Shown: positions 46,220-56,342 of the stretch, in pieces
Position numbering within the stretch: position 1 is the stretch's first letter
Layout: every line of letters starts with the position of its first letter
DNA from: Francisella halioticida
GTDB lineage: Bacteria > Pseudomonadota > Gammaproteobacteria > Francisellales > Francisellaceae
Reading direction: 5' to 3'
NCBI RefSeq assembly: GCF_002211785.1
Contig: NZ_CP022132.1
Coordinates: 2,133,431-2,197,430 of the forward strand
DNA length: 64,000 nt
Made by a program: the position numbers and the translations under genes
Notes under the pieces: generated by a model
Databases searched by the model: none
Seen by the model: the letters and a program-made list of their open reading frames with translations, nothing else
Told to the model about the DNA's origin: nothing

Positions 46220-47064
46220 ATGCCAGTAACAACACTATGTAAATCTTTGAATGTGAGCACATCTTCATATTACAGATGGATTCATAAACCTATAGGTAAA
46301 AGGCAATATAATGATGCTGAACTAGATGATGCTATTTTAATGAACATAAATCTAGATATGGAAGTGTTAGGATATACAAAGAGCTTAAAGATATGGGTTG
46401 GAAAGTTACTCAACCTAGAGTATCTAAACGTATGAAATTACTTGGTTTACATGCTAAAGCGGCTCGTAAGCATAAGAAAACTACAGATTCTAACCACAAC
46501 AAACATGTTTATGATAATTTATTAGAACAAAACTTCACTGCTTTATCTGTAAATCATAGGTGGGTTACAGATATAACTTATGTACCTACACAAGAGGGGT
46601 GGCTGTATCTTTGTGTGATTATAGATTTATTCTCAAGATCAGTTATTGGTTGGGCAATGGATTCTAGGATGAAAGCGGATTTAGTTTGTAATGCTTTAAA
46701 TATGGCATTATTTAGAAGAAATTTTCCTAGTGGTGTGATTATACACTCTGATAAAGGGTCACAGTACTGTAGCAAACAATATCAAGACATTATTAAAGAA
46801 TACTGGCTACTATCAAGTATGAGCTCTAAAGGATGCTGTTACGATAATGCTGCTTGTGAAAGTTTCTTTGGAACTTTAAAAGTAGAGTTAGTACATGATG
46901 AAAGCTATAAAACTAGAGAAGAAGCTAAACTATCAATATTTGAATATATTGAAGCTTACTATAATACAAAAAGGAGACATTCTACAATAAATTATATGAC
47001 TCCATATCAATTTGAATATATAATGGAAAATGAAGTAGTAAACTGTCCCAAATTGACGGGGTAG
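46220..47064 (+). pseudogene. IS-A copy 4 OrfB, one shared frameshift
   Basis: The first frame (from ATG 46220, AAGGAG upstream) gives 71 residues; the second (from about 46335) gives the whole rest, ~240 residues with WVTDITYVP, HSDKGSQYC and CESFFGTLKVE, so the DDE triad is intact. Adding one A to ATTTTAATGAAC at about 46334 would restore LMNEHKSRYGSVRIYKEL. The same break is in copies 1 and 5. Confidence 0.8.
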
Positions 47065-47068
47065 ATCA

Positions 47069-47392
47069 TACATTCTTATAATACGCTTTTGATATACCCC
47101 ATAAAGAACTTACAATAAAATATTAAATATTTTGGATATTCTTAAAAGTAGAAAATATTACAGAAAGAATATTTAAGATTGTTGATTTAATCATACTCCA
47201 ATCTTATAAGTAAAAAAATACCATATAAAATCCTCGTGCTTGACACGGGGATCTCTTATTCCCGCCTGCGCGGGAATAACTATAGATGTTAAATCAGTAG
47301 TCTTTATTTATGAGTAGTAACTCTAATAGAGCTATAAATCATATTGTTTTTTGTATTTTATTAAAATAGATTGATAGTAAATATACAAACGA
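47069..47392. other. Gap between IS-A copy 4 and pepN
   Basis: 324 bases, AT-rich, except for the GC-rich double hairpin at 47232-47277 listed separately. No gene found. Confidence 0.5.
47232..47277. repeat. dRS3-like GC-rich repeat with two hairpins
   Basis: Hairpin one: CCTCGTG-cttga-CACGGGG (47232-47250). Hairpin two: ATTCCCGC-CTGC-GCGGGAAT (47258-47277), which fits ATTCCC-N8-GGGAAT, the form of the neisserial dRS3 repeat. It is far richer in GC than its surroundings. It stands 115 bases past the pepN stop and could serve as terminator or as a mobile REP-like unit. Confidence 0.7.
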
Positions 47393-49969
47393 CTATAAAT
47401 CTAAACTCTTACTAACAATCTCAAAGACATTTTTACTTGGATTTGATGCTTTGATTCTTTCAAGTTCTTTTTTCATCAGAGCTTGTCTATCATAGTCATA
47501 GCGCTTCCAACTCATTAAATTACGAGCCATTCTAGCAGCAACTTGATGGTTGATTTTATCAAGCTCTAGGACTATATCAGCCATGAAAGCATATCCTAAA
47601 CCATCTTTACGATGATATTGTGAAAAATTAGCACCGAAGCCACCAATAAGTGAGTAAACTTTATTAGGGTTTTTAGAGTTGTATGCAGAGTGATTAACTA
47701 AGCCTTCAACTATATCTAAGGCTGATTCATGAGAGATTTGAGCTTGAGATACTAACCATTTATTTACTACTAAATCTTCATGCTTCCAACGCTTATAGAA
47801 CTTATTGATAGCATTATCTCGAATTTGTTTATCATTTGACTTTAAAAGTGCTGAAAATGCTGACTGTTGATCCGTCATATTATCAGCATTATCAAATAGT
47901 TGTTGCGCTAACTCAGTACATTTAGTTTGATCACTAGCATTCATTAAATAATTTAAGCATACACCTTTTAGCCTTCTCTTAGCAATTTGCTCAGCTGAAA
48001 GAGTATATGGCTTATTATCATTACATTCTTGATATATAGCTAACCAATTATCTTTTAGTTTATCTGCTAGTTGGTTTACAACTTTTTTGCGTGATAAAAC
48101 AATATCATCAACTGCAATTACAGGCATTGTCTGAGCAATTGTAGACTCATTTGGTATTAGTAGAGCATCACTAATTAATGCTTTATCTAATTCTTTATCG
48201 TTTAGAATTGATTTAAAAGCATTCAAGAACTCACCGCTTACATCAGAATTAGCTAAAATCATATTTATAGCTAACTGTTGTAAAGAGTCCCAACGATTAA
48301 AGGCATTATTATCATATTTAATAATATGTAATAGTTCGCTTTCAGTACGCTTATGCTCAACCTTCACAGGTGCCGAAAAATCTCTAAACAATGAAACTAC
48401 TGGTTTTGCTGTAATATTCTCAAAAGTGTAAGTCTGCTTTTGTTCTTTAAGCTCAATAGCTTGCTCTACGAGATTTTCACCTTCTGGAGTGATCAGTCCC
48501 ATTTTAACAGGTATATGAAGAGCTTGTTTTTCTTTCTGATCTGCAGTTGGTCGAGTAGTTTGCTCTAATATTAAGCTATAAGTTTGACTTTGCGCGTCAT
48601 AATCCTCACTAACTTTAATATTTGGTGTGCCGGATTGAGCATACCATCTCTTAAACAAGCTAAAATCACGATTATTAGCATCTGCCATAGCATTTACAAA
48701 ATCATCACATATTACAGCCTGACCATCATGTCTTTCAAAATATAGTTTCATACCTTTTTGAAAACCTTCTTCGCCTAATAAAGTATGAATCATTCTAATA
48801 ATCTCAGCGCCTTTATGATACACAGTTACAGTGTAGAAATTATTCATCTCAATGTACGATTCTGGACGAATAGGATGAGACATAGGGCTAGCATCTTCAG
48901 CAAATTGAGCACTTCTAATAATACGTACATCATCTATACGCTTAACATTTCTTGAGTTTAAATCAGAAGTAAATTCTTGATCTCTAAATACAGTCAAACC
49001 TTCTTTTAAGCTTAGCTGAGACCAATCACGACATGTAACTCTATCACCTGTCCAATTGTGAAAATATTCATGTCCCACAACACTTTGAATAAGTTCAAAA
49101 TCCTTATCAGTAGCCGTTTTATCACTAGCCATTATATATTTAGTGTTAAATATATTTAAACCCTTATTTTCCATTGCACCAGCATTAAAATCCGGTACAG
49201 CAACAATCATAAAAGTATCAAGATCATACTCTAAGTTAAATCTTTCTTCATCCCATTTCATTGAATCTTTTACAGCTTGCATTGCATAATTACATTTATC
49301 AATATCTTGTTTAAATGCATAAATTTCTAGATTAACCTTACGATTTGATTTAGTAGTAAAAGTATCTTTAATACTAGCTAAATCTCCAGCCACTAAAGCA
49401 AATAAATAGCAAGGTTTTTTAAAAGGATCTTTCCATGTGGCAAAATGTAAAGTATCTGAAATATCTCCAGAATCAATTTTATCTCCATTAGATAAAATAA
49501 CAGGATATTTTTGCTTATTAGCGATGATTTTAACAGTGTAAGATGACATTACATCAGGTCTATCTAGATAGTACGTAATTTTTCTAAAACCAGTGGCCTC
49601 ACACTGTGTACAAAATACATCTCCTGATTTATATAATCCTTCTAAAGAGGTATTTGCAGATGGATTAATCTCAACTACAGTGTTTAGAATAAAATTTCCA
49701 GGGACTTCATGGATAATTAACTGGTTATTATTTATATCAAAATCATATTTTGATAAATCTTTATTATCTATTTTAATTGATAGTAGTTTTAAATCTACAC
49801 CATCTAAAACCAATGAGTTACTTTCATTATTAGCAGGATCTTTGGTAATATGTAAGTCTGCTGTTACTATTGTTTTTGATTCATCTAGATTAAATGTTAG
49901 ATGAGTTTCATTTATAAGATAATTACTTGGTTTATAGTCTTTTAAATACTTAATTTTAGGCTGAGACAT
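47393..49969 (-). CDS. pepN: Aminopeptidase N (M1 family)
   Basis: 858 residues, normal for bacterial PepN. The exopeptidase motif GAMEN (NAGAMENKGLNIF) is near residue 262 and the zinc site HEYFHNW-x18-E (VVGHEYFHNWTGDRVTCRDW ... LKEGL) near 297-320. The N-terminal beta domain and long helical C-terminal domain (ending SKNVFEIVSKSLDL) are all present. It removes N-terminal residues from peptides in the cytosol. Single gene, own promoter upstream of 49969. Confidence 0.95.
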   Translation of the reverse strand: MSQPKIKYLKDYKPSNYLINETHLTFNLDESKTIVTADLHITKDPANNESNSLVLDGVDLKLLSIKIDNKDLSKYDFDINNNQLIIHEVPGNFILNTVVEINPSANTSLEGLYKSGDVFCTQCEATGFRKITYYLDRPDVMSSYTVKIIANKQKYPVILSNGDKIDSGDISDTLHFATWKDPFKKPCYLFALVAGDLASIKDTFTTKSNRKVNLEIYAFKQDIDKCNYAMQAVKDSMKWDEERFNLEYDLDTFMIVAVPDFNAGAMENKGLNIFNTKYIMASDKTATDKDFELIQSVVGHEYFHNWTGDRVTCRDWSQLSLKEGLTVFRDQEFTSDLNSRNVKRIDDVRIIRSAQFAEDASPMSHPIRPESYIEMNNFYTVTVYHKGAEIIRMIHTLLGEEGFQKGMKLYFERHDGQAVICDDFVNAMADANNRDFSLFKRWYAQSGTPNIKVSEDYDAQSQTYSLILEQTTRPTADQKEKQALHIPVKMGLITPEGENLVEQAIELKEQKQTYTFENITAKPVVSLFRDFSAPVKVEHKRTESELLHIIKYDNNAFNRWDSLQQLAINMILANSDVSGEFLNAFKSILNDKELDKALISDALLIPNESTIAQTMPVIAVDDIVLSRKKVVNQLADKLKDNWLAIYQECNDNKPYTLSAEQIAKRRLKGVCLNYLMNASDQTKCTELAQQLFDNADNMTDQQSAFSALLKSNDKQIRDNAINKFYKRWKHEDLVVNKWLVSQAQISHESALDIVEGLVNHSAYNSKNPNKVYSLIGGFGANFSQYHRKDGLGYAFMADIVLELDKINHQVAARMARNLMSWKRYDYDRQALMKKELERIKASNPSKNVFEIVSKSLDL

Positions 49970-50063
49970 AATAATTTTTAAGTCAACTTTATTTATACTT
50001 AAGAATAGCAGCCACTAAGATTAGTTACAATTATTATACAACATGACAAGTATAATAATTCTT

Positions 50064-50090
50064 TAAAAAACCAACTCTGCTGCAGAGTTG
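50064..50090 (-). terminator. Rho-independent terminator of the trp operon
   Basis: On the minus strand CAACTCTGC-A-GCAGAGTTG forms a 9-bp arm pair (effective stem 7-8) directly followed by GGTTTTTT. It lies 110 bases after the trpCF stop. Confidence 0.85.
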
Positions 50091-50199
50091 TCAAGAAAAA
50101 TTAGACCTTCTCTAGATTAATTTATATTAACTATAAATATAAACAACTTTTTACGAAAAAGTCTTAATATATAAATATCTAAAAAATAATCTTAAATTA

Positions 50200-51561
50200 T
50201 TAGTAGTTTCTAATAACATCAAAAATTTCTTTTAACTTATTCTGATCTTTTTGACCAGGTTCAGATTCAACACCCGAATTAATATCATACGCAGAGCATT
50301 TTAACTCTATTGCTTTAGCTATATTTTTAGAACTTAACCCACCAGCTAATATTATATTATTTTTATCTTTAATAAGGTCCCAATCAAAACTTTTGCCTGT
50401 ACCTCCAGATTGTCCATCTATCTGAGCATCTAATAAATGATAGTCAACATTATCTAATAACTTAGGAATAGTTTTATCTACTCCATAAGCTTTCCATATT
50501 TGGCGATTTCTATGTAATTTAGATTTTAAAATATTTATATATTCTTGATCTTCATCACCATGAAGCTGAATCGCACTTAATTTCAAATCATAGGACGTAT
50601 TAACAACATCCTCAATATTAGCGTTAGCAAAGACACCCACATAATTTAATTTAACTTTTCTAGCTATAGATTTTGCCATGTCAAATTTTATATATCGAGG
50701 CGACTTCTTAACAAATATAAATCCTCCATAAATAGCACCTGCATCATAAGCTTTTTGGGCATTTTCTACAGATGTTAGCCCGCACACTTTATTAAATCCA
50801 TATATTATTTTTCTCACAGCAAGCTCTAAATTACGCTCACCCATAATAGAACTACCTATAAGAAAGCCATTTACACAGTTTCTAAGCTCTCTTACTTCTT
50901 GATTTTTATAAATCCCAGATTCAGAAATAACAATAGTATCTTTTGGTACTTTAGGAGCCAACACTCGAGTAGTATTTAAATCTATGGATAAATCTCTAAG
51001 ATTACGATTATTTATACCTATCACTTTTGCTTTTAGATTTACAGCTCTTTGAAGTTCTTCTTCATTACTAGCTTCTGTAAGTATTCCCATACCAAAACGA
51101 CTAGCAACTTTAGCTAGTTTTTTATATTCATTATCATCCAAAATAGAAAGCATTAGTAGTATAGCATCGGCTTTATAGTGTCTTGCTAAATATATTTGAT
51201 ATTCATCTATAATAAAGTCTTTACAAAGTATAGGCTGTGTTACTTGATTTCTTACAATTTCTAAATTTGTAAAACTTCCCATAAAAAACTCTTCATCAGT
51301 CAAAACAGAAATGGCATTTGCATACTTTTTATATACTGAAGCTATTTCATTTAAATTAAATTTTTTACGAATAATTCCTTTAGAAGGGGAGCCTTTTTTA
51401 CATTCTAATATAAAGACTGCTTTTTGAGAGTCTAAAGCCTCATAAAATTTTCTATCAGTTTTATCAACTTCATTTTTAAAAATTTCTAAAGGGAATAATC
51501 TTTTTTTAGAAAAAAGCCATTTTCTTTTTGCTTCAACAATTTTTGCTAATATAGTTTCCAT
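50200..51561 (-). CDS. trpCF: Bifunctional indole-3-glycerol-phosphate synthase / phosphoribosylanthranilate isomerase
   Basis: 453 residues. The N-terminal IGPS barrel (AVFILECKKGSPSKG with the catalytic Lys, ILCKDFIIDEYQI, VIGINNRNLRDLSIDL, ISESGI, GFLIGSSIM) joins at ~255 to a PRAI barrel (KVCGLTSVENAQKAYDAGA, YVGVFAN, IQLHGDED, LLDAQIDGQSGGTGKSFDW, LAGGLSSKNI). It turns phosphoribosyl-anthranilate into indole-glycerol phosphate. Last gene of the trp operon, followed by a strong terminator. Complete. Confidence 0.95.
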   Translation of the reverse strand: METILAKIVEAKRKWLFSKKRLFPLEIFKNEVDKTDRKFYEALDSQKAVFILECKKGSPSKGIIRKKFNLNEIASVYKKYANAISVLTDEEFFMGSFTNLEIVRNQVTQPILCKDFIIDEYQIYLARHYKADAILLMLSILDDNEYKKLAKVASRFGMGILTEASNEEELQRAVNLKAKVIGINNRNLRDLSIDLNTTRVLAPKVPKDTIVISESGIYKNQEVRELRNCVNGFLIGSSIMGERNLELAVRKIIYGFNKVCGLTSVENAQKAYDAGAIYGGFIFVKKSPRYIKFDMAKSIARKVKLNYVGVFANANIEDVVNTSYDLKLSAIQLHGDEDQEYINILKSKLHRNRQIWKAYGVDKTIPKLLDNVDYHLLDAQIDGQSGGTGKSFDWDLIKDKNNIILAGGLSSKNIAKAIELKCSAYDINSGVESEPGQKDQNKLKEIFDVIRNY

Positions 51562-51652
51562 ACTTATTAATATTTCTTTTTAATTTTAAGTAATATTTTA
51601 AACGAAAAATATTTAAAAGTTTAATTTTTATACTTTAAAACGAATAATATGA

Positions 51653-52132
51653 TTATTTTTCTCCATCAAAATAATCCACCTCATCAGAAACTCTAAAAAT
51701 ATGTCTTAATTTACTGTTACCTACTTCTCCAACCATCGACATGAGCTTATTAGAATCTGGATATTCACAAATATCGTAAGGTTCATTCCTACTAATACAA
51801 AAGTACTTCAAATCATATTTTCCTGTATTTAAAATCTGATGAGCAACAGCTCTATCTCCTGGAGGACAAACTATAATATCATGCTTTTGTATTTGATATT
51901 CAATATCACCAAAACGCAAAGTTCCAACACCTTCAAGGATAATGAACATTTCTTCATTTATTCTATGATTATGGAAAGGGCAAGCTTTCTTTCCTGGTGG
52001 AACTATTGTAATACTATATCCTAAAAGCTTTGCTCCTCTTTTATCACTAATACTTGCAAATTTTTCTTGATAAGAACCTTCCTTAGACTCTTCAAAAGTG
52101 TCTATTTCATCTAAATTTATAAATGGTTTCAT
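51653..52132 (-). CDS. Cupin-domain protein in the trp operon
   Basis: 159 residues with a single cupin: PFHNHRINEEMFIILEGVG (His-x-His-x5-Glu) and, ~30 residues on, PPGDRAVAHQIL with the last His ligand. It probably binds a metal and a small ligand; substrate unknown. It stands 91 bases before trpCF on the same strand, in an operon with tryptophan genes, so the ligand may be an indole or anthranilate compound (inference). Confidence 0.75.
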   Translation of the reverse strand: MKPFINLDEIDTFEESKEGSYQEKFASISDKRGAKLLGYSITIVPPGKKACPFHNHRINEEMFIILEGVGTLRFGDIEYQIQKHDIIVCPPGDRAVAHQILNTGKYDLKYFCISRNEPYDICEYPDSNKLMSMVGEVGNSKLRHIFRVSDEVDYFDGEK

Positions 52133-52277
52133 GATAATTTTTAATTAATTAATTTATTTAAATTTTTTATATAAAATGGCATTTAAACAATTAAGTGATT
52201 CATGGTCATAAATAGATTAATATATACCTAAAGCTTATATTTAATCAAAAACTAATATATATCTATTACATTATTAA

Positions 52278-52694
52278 TTAATAGCTACTATATTCAACAT
52301 TAATCTCAACAAAATCTTCGATTGGATTATATCTATCAAAATCAGCTTTATATACTCTTTTTTTAGAATTATCACTCCAAATCTCTCGCCATTTTTCTAT
52401 AGCAGCATCAGGAAGGTCTCCTTCTACCCTAAAAATTTTATGATTCTTCTCAAGAATAACTGAATCTAAGCCTATCGGAGTTTCAAAAGAATTATTTACT
52501 TCATAACCTATTAAAAGAGTATAAGGGGCTGTATGATCACCTTCATATTCATAATAAACTGATATTATATCTTGAGATAAGTTTTGTCCATTGAGATACT
52601 CTAAAACTTCACTATTAAAGAATAATTCCCATGCTTGTTCAAGTAAATCATCTCTATCATTAGAAACTTTTGTTGATACACCTACTATTCTCAT
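52278..52694 (-). CDS. GyrI/AraC-effector-binding-domain-like protein
   Basis: 138 residues matching the GyrI-like small-molecule binding fold: RIVGVSTKVSN, ISVYYEYEGDHTAPYTLLIG, SVILEKNHKIFRVEGDLPDA, IEKWREIW, YNPIEDFVEINVEYSSY. Such free-standing domains bind or detoxify hydrophobic compounds. Starts 2 bases after the msrA stop and is therefore part of the trp operon. Intact. Confidence 0.7.
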   Translation of the reverse strand: MRIVGVSTKVSNDRDDLLEQAWELFFNSEVLEYLNGQNLSQDIISVYYEYEGDHTAPYTLLIGYEVNNSFETPIGLDSVILEKNHKIFRVEGDLPDAAIEKWREIWSDNSKKRVYKADFDRYNPIEDFVEINVEYSSY

Positions 52695-52696
52695 AT

Positions 52697-53080
52697 TTAT
52701 CTAGTTAAACATTCTGCATAGCTAGATGCTATATTAAAAGGAACTACATTACTATATTTCCAATCTATATTTTTCCAAACTTTATTTATTGTTTCATCAC
52801 GCCCACAACCTGTACGATAATAACAATACCTTTTAGGATTCTTATAATGATAATTTTGATGATACTTTTCAGCTTCATAGAATTTTGTCGTTGACAAAAT
52901 CTGAGTATATACTTTTTTATTATTTTTACTAAATATTTTTTTTAGTTTTTTTGTAACATCATCAGCAATAGTTTTTTGATTTTCATTCATATAATAAATT
53001 GTAGATTTATATTGCTTACCTTTATCACAAAACTGTCCTTTTGAATTGGTAGGGTTTATACGACGGTAAAAATATTCTAC
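52697..53080 (-). pseudogene. msrA: msrA, C-terminal part cut off by IS91-like insertion
   Basis: The frame enters from the insertion at 53080 as VEYFYRRINPTNSKGQFCDK and reads on through STIYYMNENQKTIADDV, FYEAEKYHQNYHYKNPKRY and TGCGRDETINKVWK to 52697. This is the C-terminal half of peptide-methionine-S-sulfoxide reductase A with its resolving-Cys region. The N-terminal half is at 56039-56342. The 97-residue product from the ATG at 52990 would be inactive. Confidence 0.9.
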
Positions 53081-54504
53081 AAGGTAACCAACTGCGTTGG
53101 TAACTTAAATCTTAACCAAACTAGGGTTTTTTGATACAATATAAATCAACTTCGTTTGATTTATATTTGACCAATTAGAACACCAACTAAAATCCAAGAG
53201 CTACTGCAGTATAAAAATGCTTGGTGGGATTATTATCAAACATATAAAGATATCATCAGAACTGAGGTAGTTGAGACAATAGTTAAGATGCTTAGCTTGT
53301 GGCATCCGTGCCAGAGGTTTTCATCACTACAGCTGCTCTAACCCCAAATGCTTACACTCCAAGAATGTCACTCATAGTTGCTCATGTAGATATTGTCAAA
53401 CATGTGGAGTTAAACCAACCAACGATTGGATTAATGAGCAATTAGAAACTTTGCCTAATTGTGACTGGCAACATATAACTCTAACAATGCCTGATACTTT
53501 ATGGCCATTATTCAAAGATTGGAAACTTCTTAACAAACTTCCAAAGATAGCTGGCGATATTTTCAATGAAATTGCCAAGAAACAAAAAGGTATTCGTATT
53601 GGGATGTTTATGGCTATCCATACTTTTGGTAGAGCTCTTAATTGGAATACTCATCTACACATGTCAGTAACTATGGGCGGTATTAATGATAAAAATGTTT
53701 GGAAGAAAATTAGGTTTGTAAAAAAGGTGATTATGCCTATGTGGCGATATAGAGTTTTAAACTTACTCAGAGAGCATCTTACACAAACTGAAATTGACGA
53801 ACAGTTTAATAAACAGTGGGTTATACATTTTGCAGAGCCTACAAATAATCCAAAAAACACAATAGCATATCTTGGTAGATATATCCGAAGACCACCTATA
53901 TCAATGTCTCGCTTAAAGCATTATGATGGTAAAGAAGTTACATTTAGATATTTAGATCACAAAATATCTAAATTCAAAAATGAAACTCTAGATATGAATG
54001 ATTTCTTAGATAGATTTACTCAGCATATACCTCCCAAAGGATTTAGACTCATCAGATACTTCGGCTTTCTCGCAAACTGTGTTAGAGGTAAATTGTTGCC
54101 GAAGATATATCAGATATTTAAGCAAGATCCTAAAGCTACCACTAAAACCAAATGGGCTGAGCTGTACAAAAAATCTTTTACTGTTGATCCTTTAGAATGC
54201 ATATTGTGTGGTTCGCAACTACTACTCACAGGTACTGTAATTGGATTGAGCTCAAAAGATTTTATGAATCACCATGAACATCTGGCAAAAAGAAAACGAA
54301 TTATTTAGCACTACAGGGATTAATTCGTCTGGAATATGGAATTGGTTAAGAATAACTTTATTTTAGTATCAAATAACTATGATAAGTGTATTTTTGTGAG
54401 CATATGAGTTTTGTCATTTTTTGATTATCTGAAATTTGGATTTTTCAGCATTTTTTACGCAATATCGAAATCGCTATTCATCAATATCGAAATCGCTATT
54501 CATC
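53081..54504 (+). mobile_element. IS91-like (HUH) element, tandem copy 1
   Basis: 1424-bp unit starting AAGGTAACCAACTGCGTTGG and ending ...CGAAATCGCTATTCATC. It is repeated immediately to the right. It sits in msrA without target duplication, as expected for rolling-circle transposition. The last 22 bases are present twice in a row (54461-54482 and 54483-54504). Confidence 0.8.
53174..54308 (+). pseudogene. IS91-family Y1 transposase, frameshifted, copy 1
   Basis: An N-terminal part (IQELLQYKNAWWDYYQTYKD ... ETIVKMLS) shifts frame at about 53295, where an extra T in agcttgtggc separates it from CGIRARGFHHYSC. The Cys-rich zinc-binding region (CSNPKCLHSKNVTHSCSCRYCQTCG, in parts) then leads into the HUH domain: NTHLHMSV with the His-Leu-His metal site, and YLGRYIRRPPIS with the nucleophile Tyr. 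It ends with CILCGSQLL. Only the last 285 residues, from a TTG at 53451, form one long frame. Confidence 0.8.
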
Positions 54505-55907
54505 AAGGTAACCAACTGCGTTGGTAACTTAAATCTTAACCAAACTAGGGTTTTTTGATACAATATAAATCAACTTCGTTTGATTTATATTTGACCAATT
54601 AGAACACCAACTAAAATCCAAGAGCTACTGCAGTATAAAAATGCTTGGTGGGATTATTATCAAACATATAAAGATATCATCAGAACTGAGGTAGTTGAGA
54701 CAATAGTTAAGATGCTTAGCTTGTGGCATCCGTGCCAGAGGTTTTCATCACTACAGCTGCTCTAACCCCAAATGCTTACACTCCAAGAATGTCACTCATA
54801 GTTGCTCATGTAGATATTGTCAAACATGTGGAGTTAAACCAACCAACGATTGGATTAATGAGCAATTAGAAACTTTGCCTAATTGTGACTGGCAACATAT
54901 AACTCTAACAATGCCTGATACTTTATGGCCATTATTCAAAGATTGGAAACTTCTTAACAAACTTCCAAAGATAGCTGGCGATATTTTCAATGAAATTGCC
55001 AAGAAACAAAAAGGTATTCGTATTGGGATGTTTATGGCTATCCATACTTTTGGTAGAGCTCTTAATTGGAATACTCATCTACACATGTCAGTAACTATGG
55101 GCGGTATTAATGATAAAAATGTTTGGAAGAAAATTAGGTTTGTAAAAAAGGTGATTATGCCTATGTGGCGATATAGAGTTTTAAACTTACTCAGAGAGCA
55201 TCTTACACAAACTGAAATTGACGAACAGTTTAATAAACAGTGGGTTATACATTTTGCAGAGCCTACAAATAATCCAAAAAACACAATAGCATATCTTGGT
55301 AGATATATCCGAAGACCACCTATATCAATGTCTCGCTTAAAGCATTATGATGGTAAAGAAGTTACATTTAGATATTTAGATCACAAAATATCTAAATTCA
55401 AAAATGAAACTCTAGATATGAATGATTTCTTAGATAGATTTACTCAGCATATACCTCCCAAAGGATTTAGACTCATCAGATACTTCGGCTTTCTCGCAAA
55501 CTGTGTTAGAGGTAAATTGTTGCCGAAGATATATCAGATATTTAAGCAAGATCCTAAAGCTACCACTAAAACCAAATGGGCTGAGCTGTACAAAAAATCT
55601 TTTACTGTTGATCCTTTAGAATGCATATTGTGTGGTTCGCAACTACTACTCACAGGTACTGTAATTGGATTGAGCTCAAAAGATTTTATGAATCACCATG
55701 AACATCTGGCAAAAAGAAAACGAATTATTTAGCACTACAGGGATTAATTCGTCTGGAATATGGAATTGGTTAAGAATAACTTTATTTTAGTATCAAATAA
55801 CTATGATAAGTGTATTTTTGTGAGCATATGAGTTTTGTCATTTTTTGATTATCTGAAATTTGGATTTTTCAGCATTTTTTACGCAATATCGAAATCGCTA
55901 TTCATTA
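54505..55907 (+). mobile_element. IS91-like element, tandem copy 2
   Basis: Repeats copy 1 at an offset of 1424 bases. Its right end stops at ...CGCTATTCAT, one base short of copy 1, and is followed by the terminus of a related element. Confidence 0.8.
54598..55732 (+). pseudogene. IS91-family transposase, copy 2, same frameshift
   Basis: Same sequence as copy 1 in the parts compared, including the extra T before the zinc-binding region (about 54719). That both copies share the lesion shows that the duplication came after the frameshift. Confidence 0.8.
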
Positions 55908-56038
55908 AATTTAGGCAGTTTAAGCCTTTTTGTGGATGATTTTGAGAAATGTTGAAAGCTATTTTGCTTTGAAACATACATTTTGATTTTTTATATCATA
56001 AAAATCGTAAAATTGTAAAATCGAAATTACTATACATC
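55908..56038 (+). mobile_element. Terminus of a second IS91-like subtype
   Basis: The stretch TAAATTTAGGCAGTTTAAGC... to ATTACTATACATC matches 61587-61712 nearly base for base (one ~8-base indel). Both subtypes end in ATCGAAAT-x2-CTAT-x-CATC. It borders the broken msrA gene on its right. Confidence 0.75.
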
Positions 56039-56342
56039 TAGCTCTTTATAGCTAATTTTTTAGGATTATATATAACCTCAACTAATTTTTTTTATAATCT
56101 GTAGTTACTGATGATACTTTTTTATACGTAGGGTACTTTTGTAACCCTCCATCATAGCCTGAGACAATATTTATAATACCATTATGGCTTAAACTGGGAT
56201 GTTTTTGCATATATTGAAAATCTGACTCTAAACACCAAAAACAACCACCTGCAAAAACAGCTTTATCATATTTGATATTTTCATTGGCTTAAAATCCTAA
56301 ACTACAACATAATATGGATAAACTATAAACTATTTTTTTCAT
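56039..56342 (-). pseudogene. msrA: msrA, N-terminal part
   Basis: From the ATG at 56342 (TAATG overlap with trpD) there is a signal-peptide-like start KKIVYSLSILCCSLGF, then TAA (56289-56291), then [20 protein letters not shown] with the MsrA catalytic motif [18 protein letters not shown] and YKKVSSVTT. Two A-runs near 56090 and 56055 have lost or gained bases; with corrections it reads [16 protein letters not shown] and joins exactly to VEYFYRR at 53080. A secreted MsrA was thus lost by nonsense, indels and insertion. Confidence 0.9.

Larger units (their letters stand above)
45849..47068 (+). mobile_element. IS-A copy 4 (IS3 family), full length
   Basis: 1220 bp from TGATCATACC to GGGGTAGATCA. 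It is the cleanest IS-A copy in the window, but the OrfB frameshift common to all copies is present. No target duplication. Confidence 0.85.

Noticed and set aside
54461..54504. 22-base tandem repeat considered as a CRISPR-like or iteron array
   Set aside because: Only two units without spacers, and it coincides with the doubled terminus of the IS91-like element.
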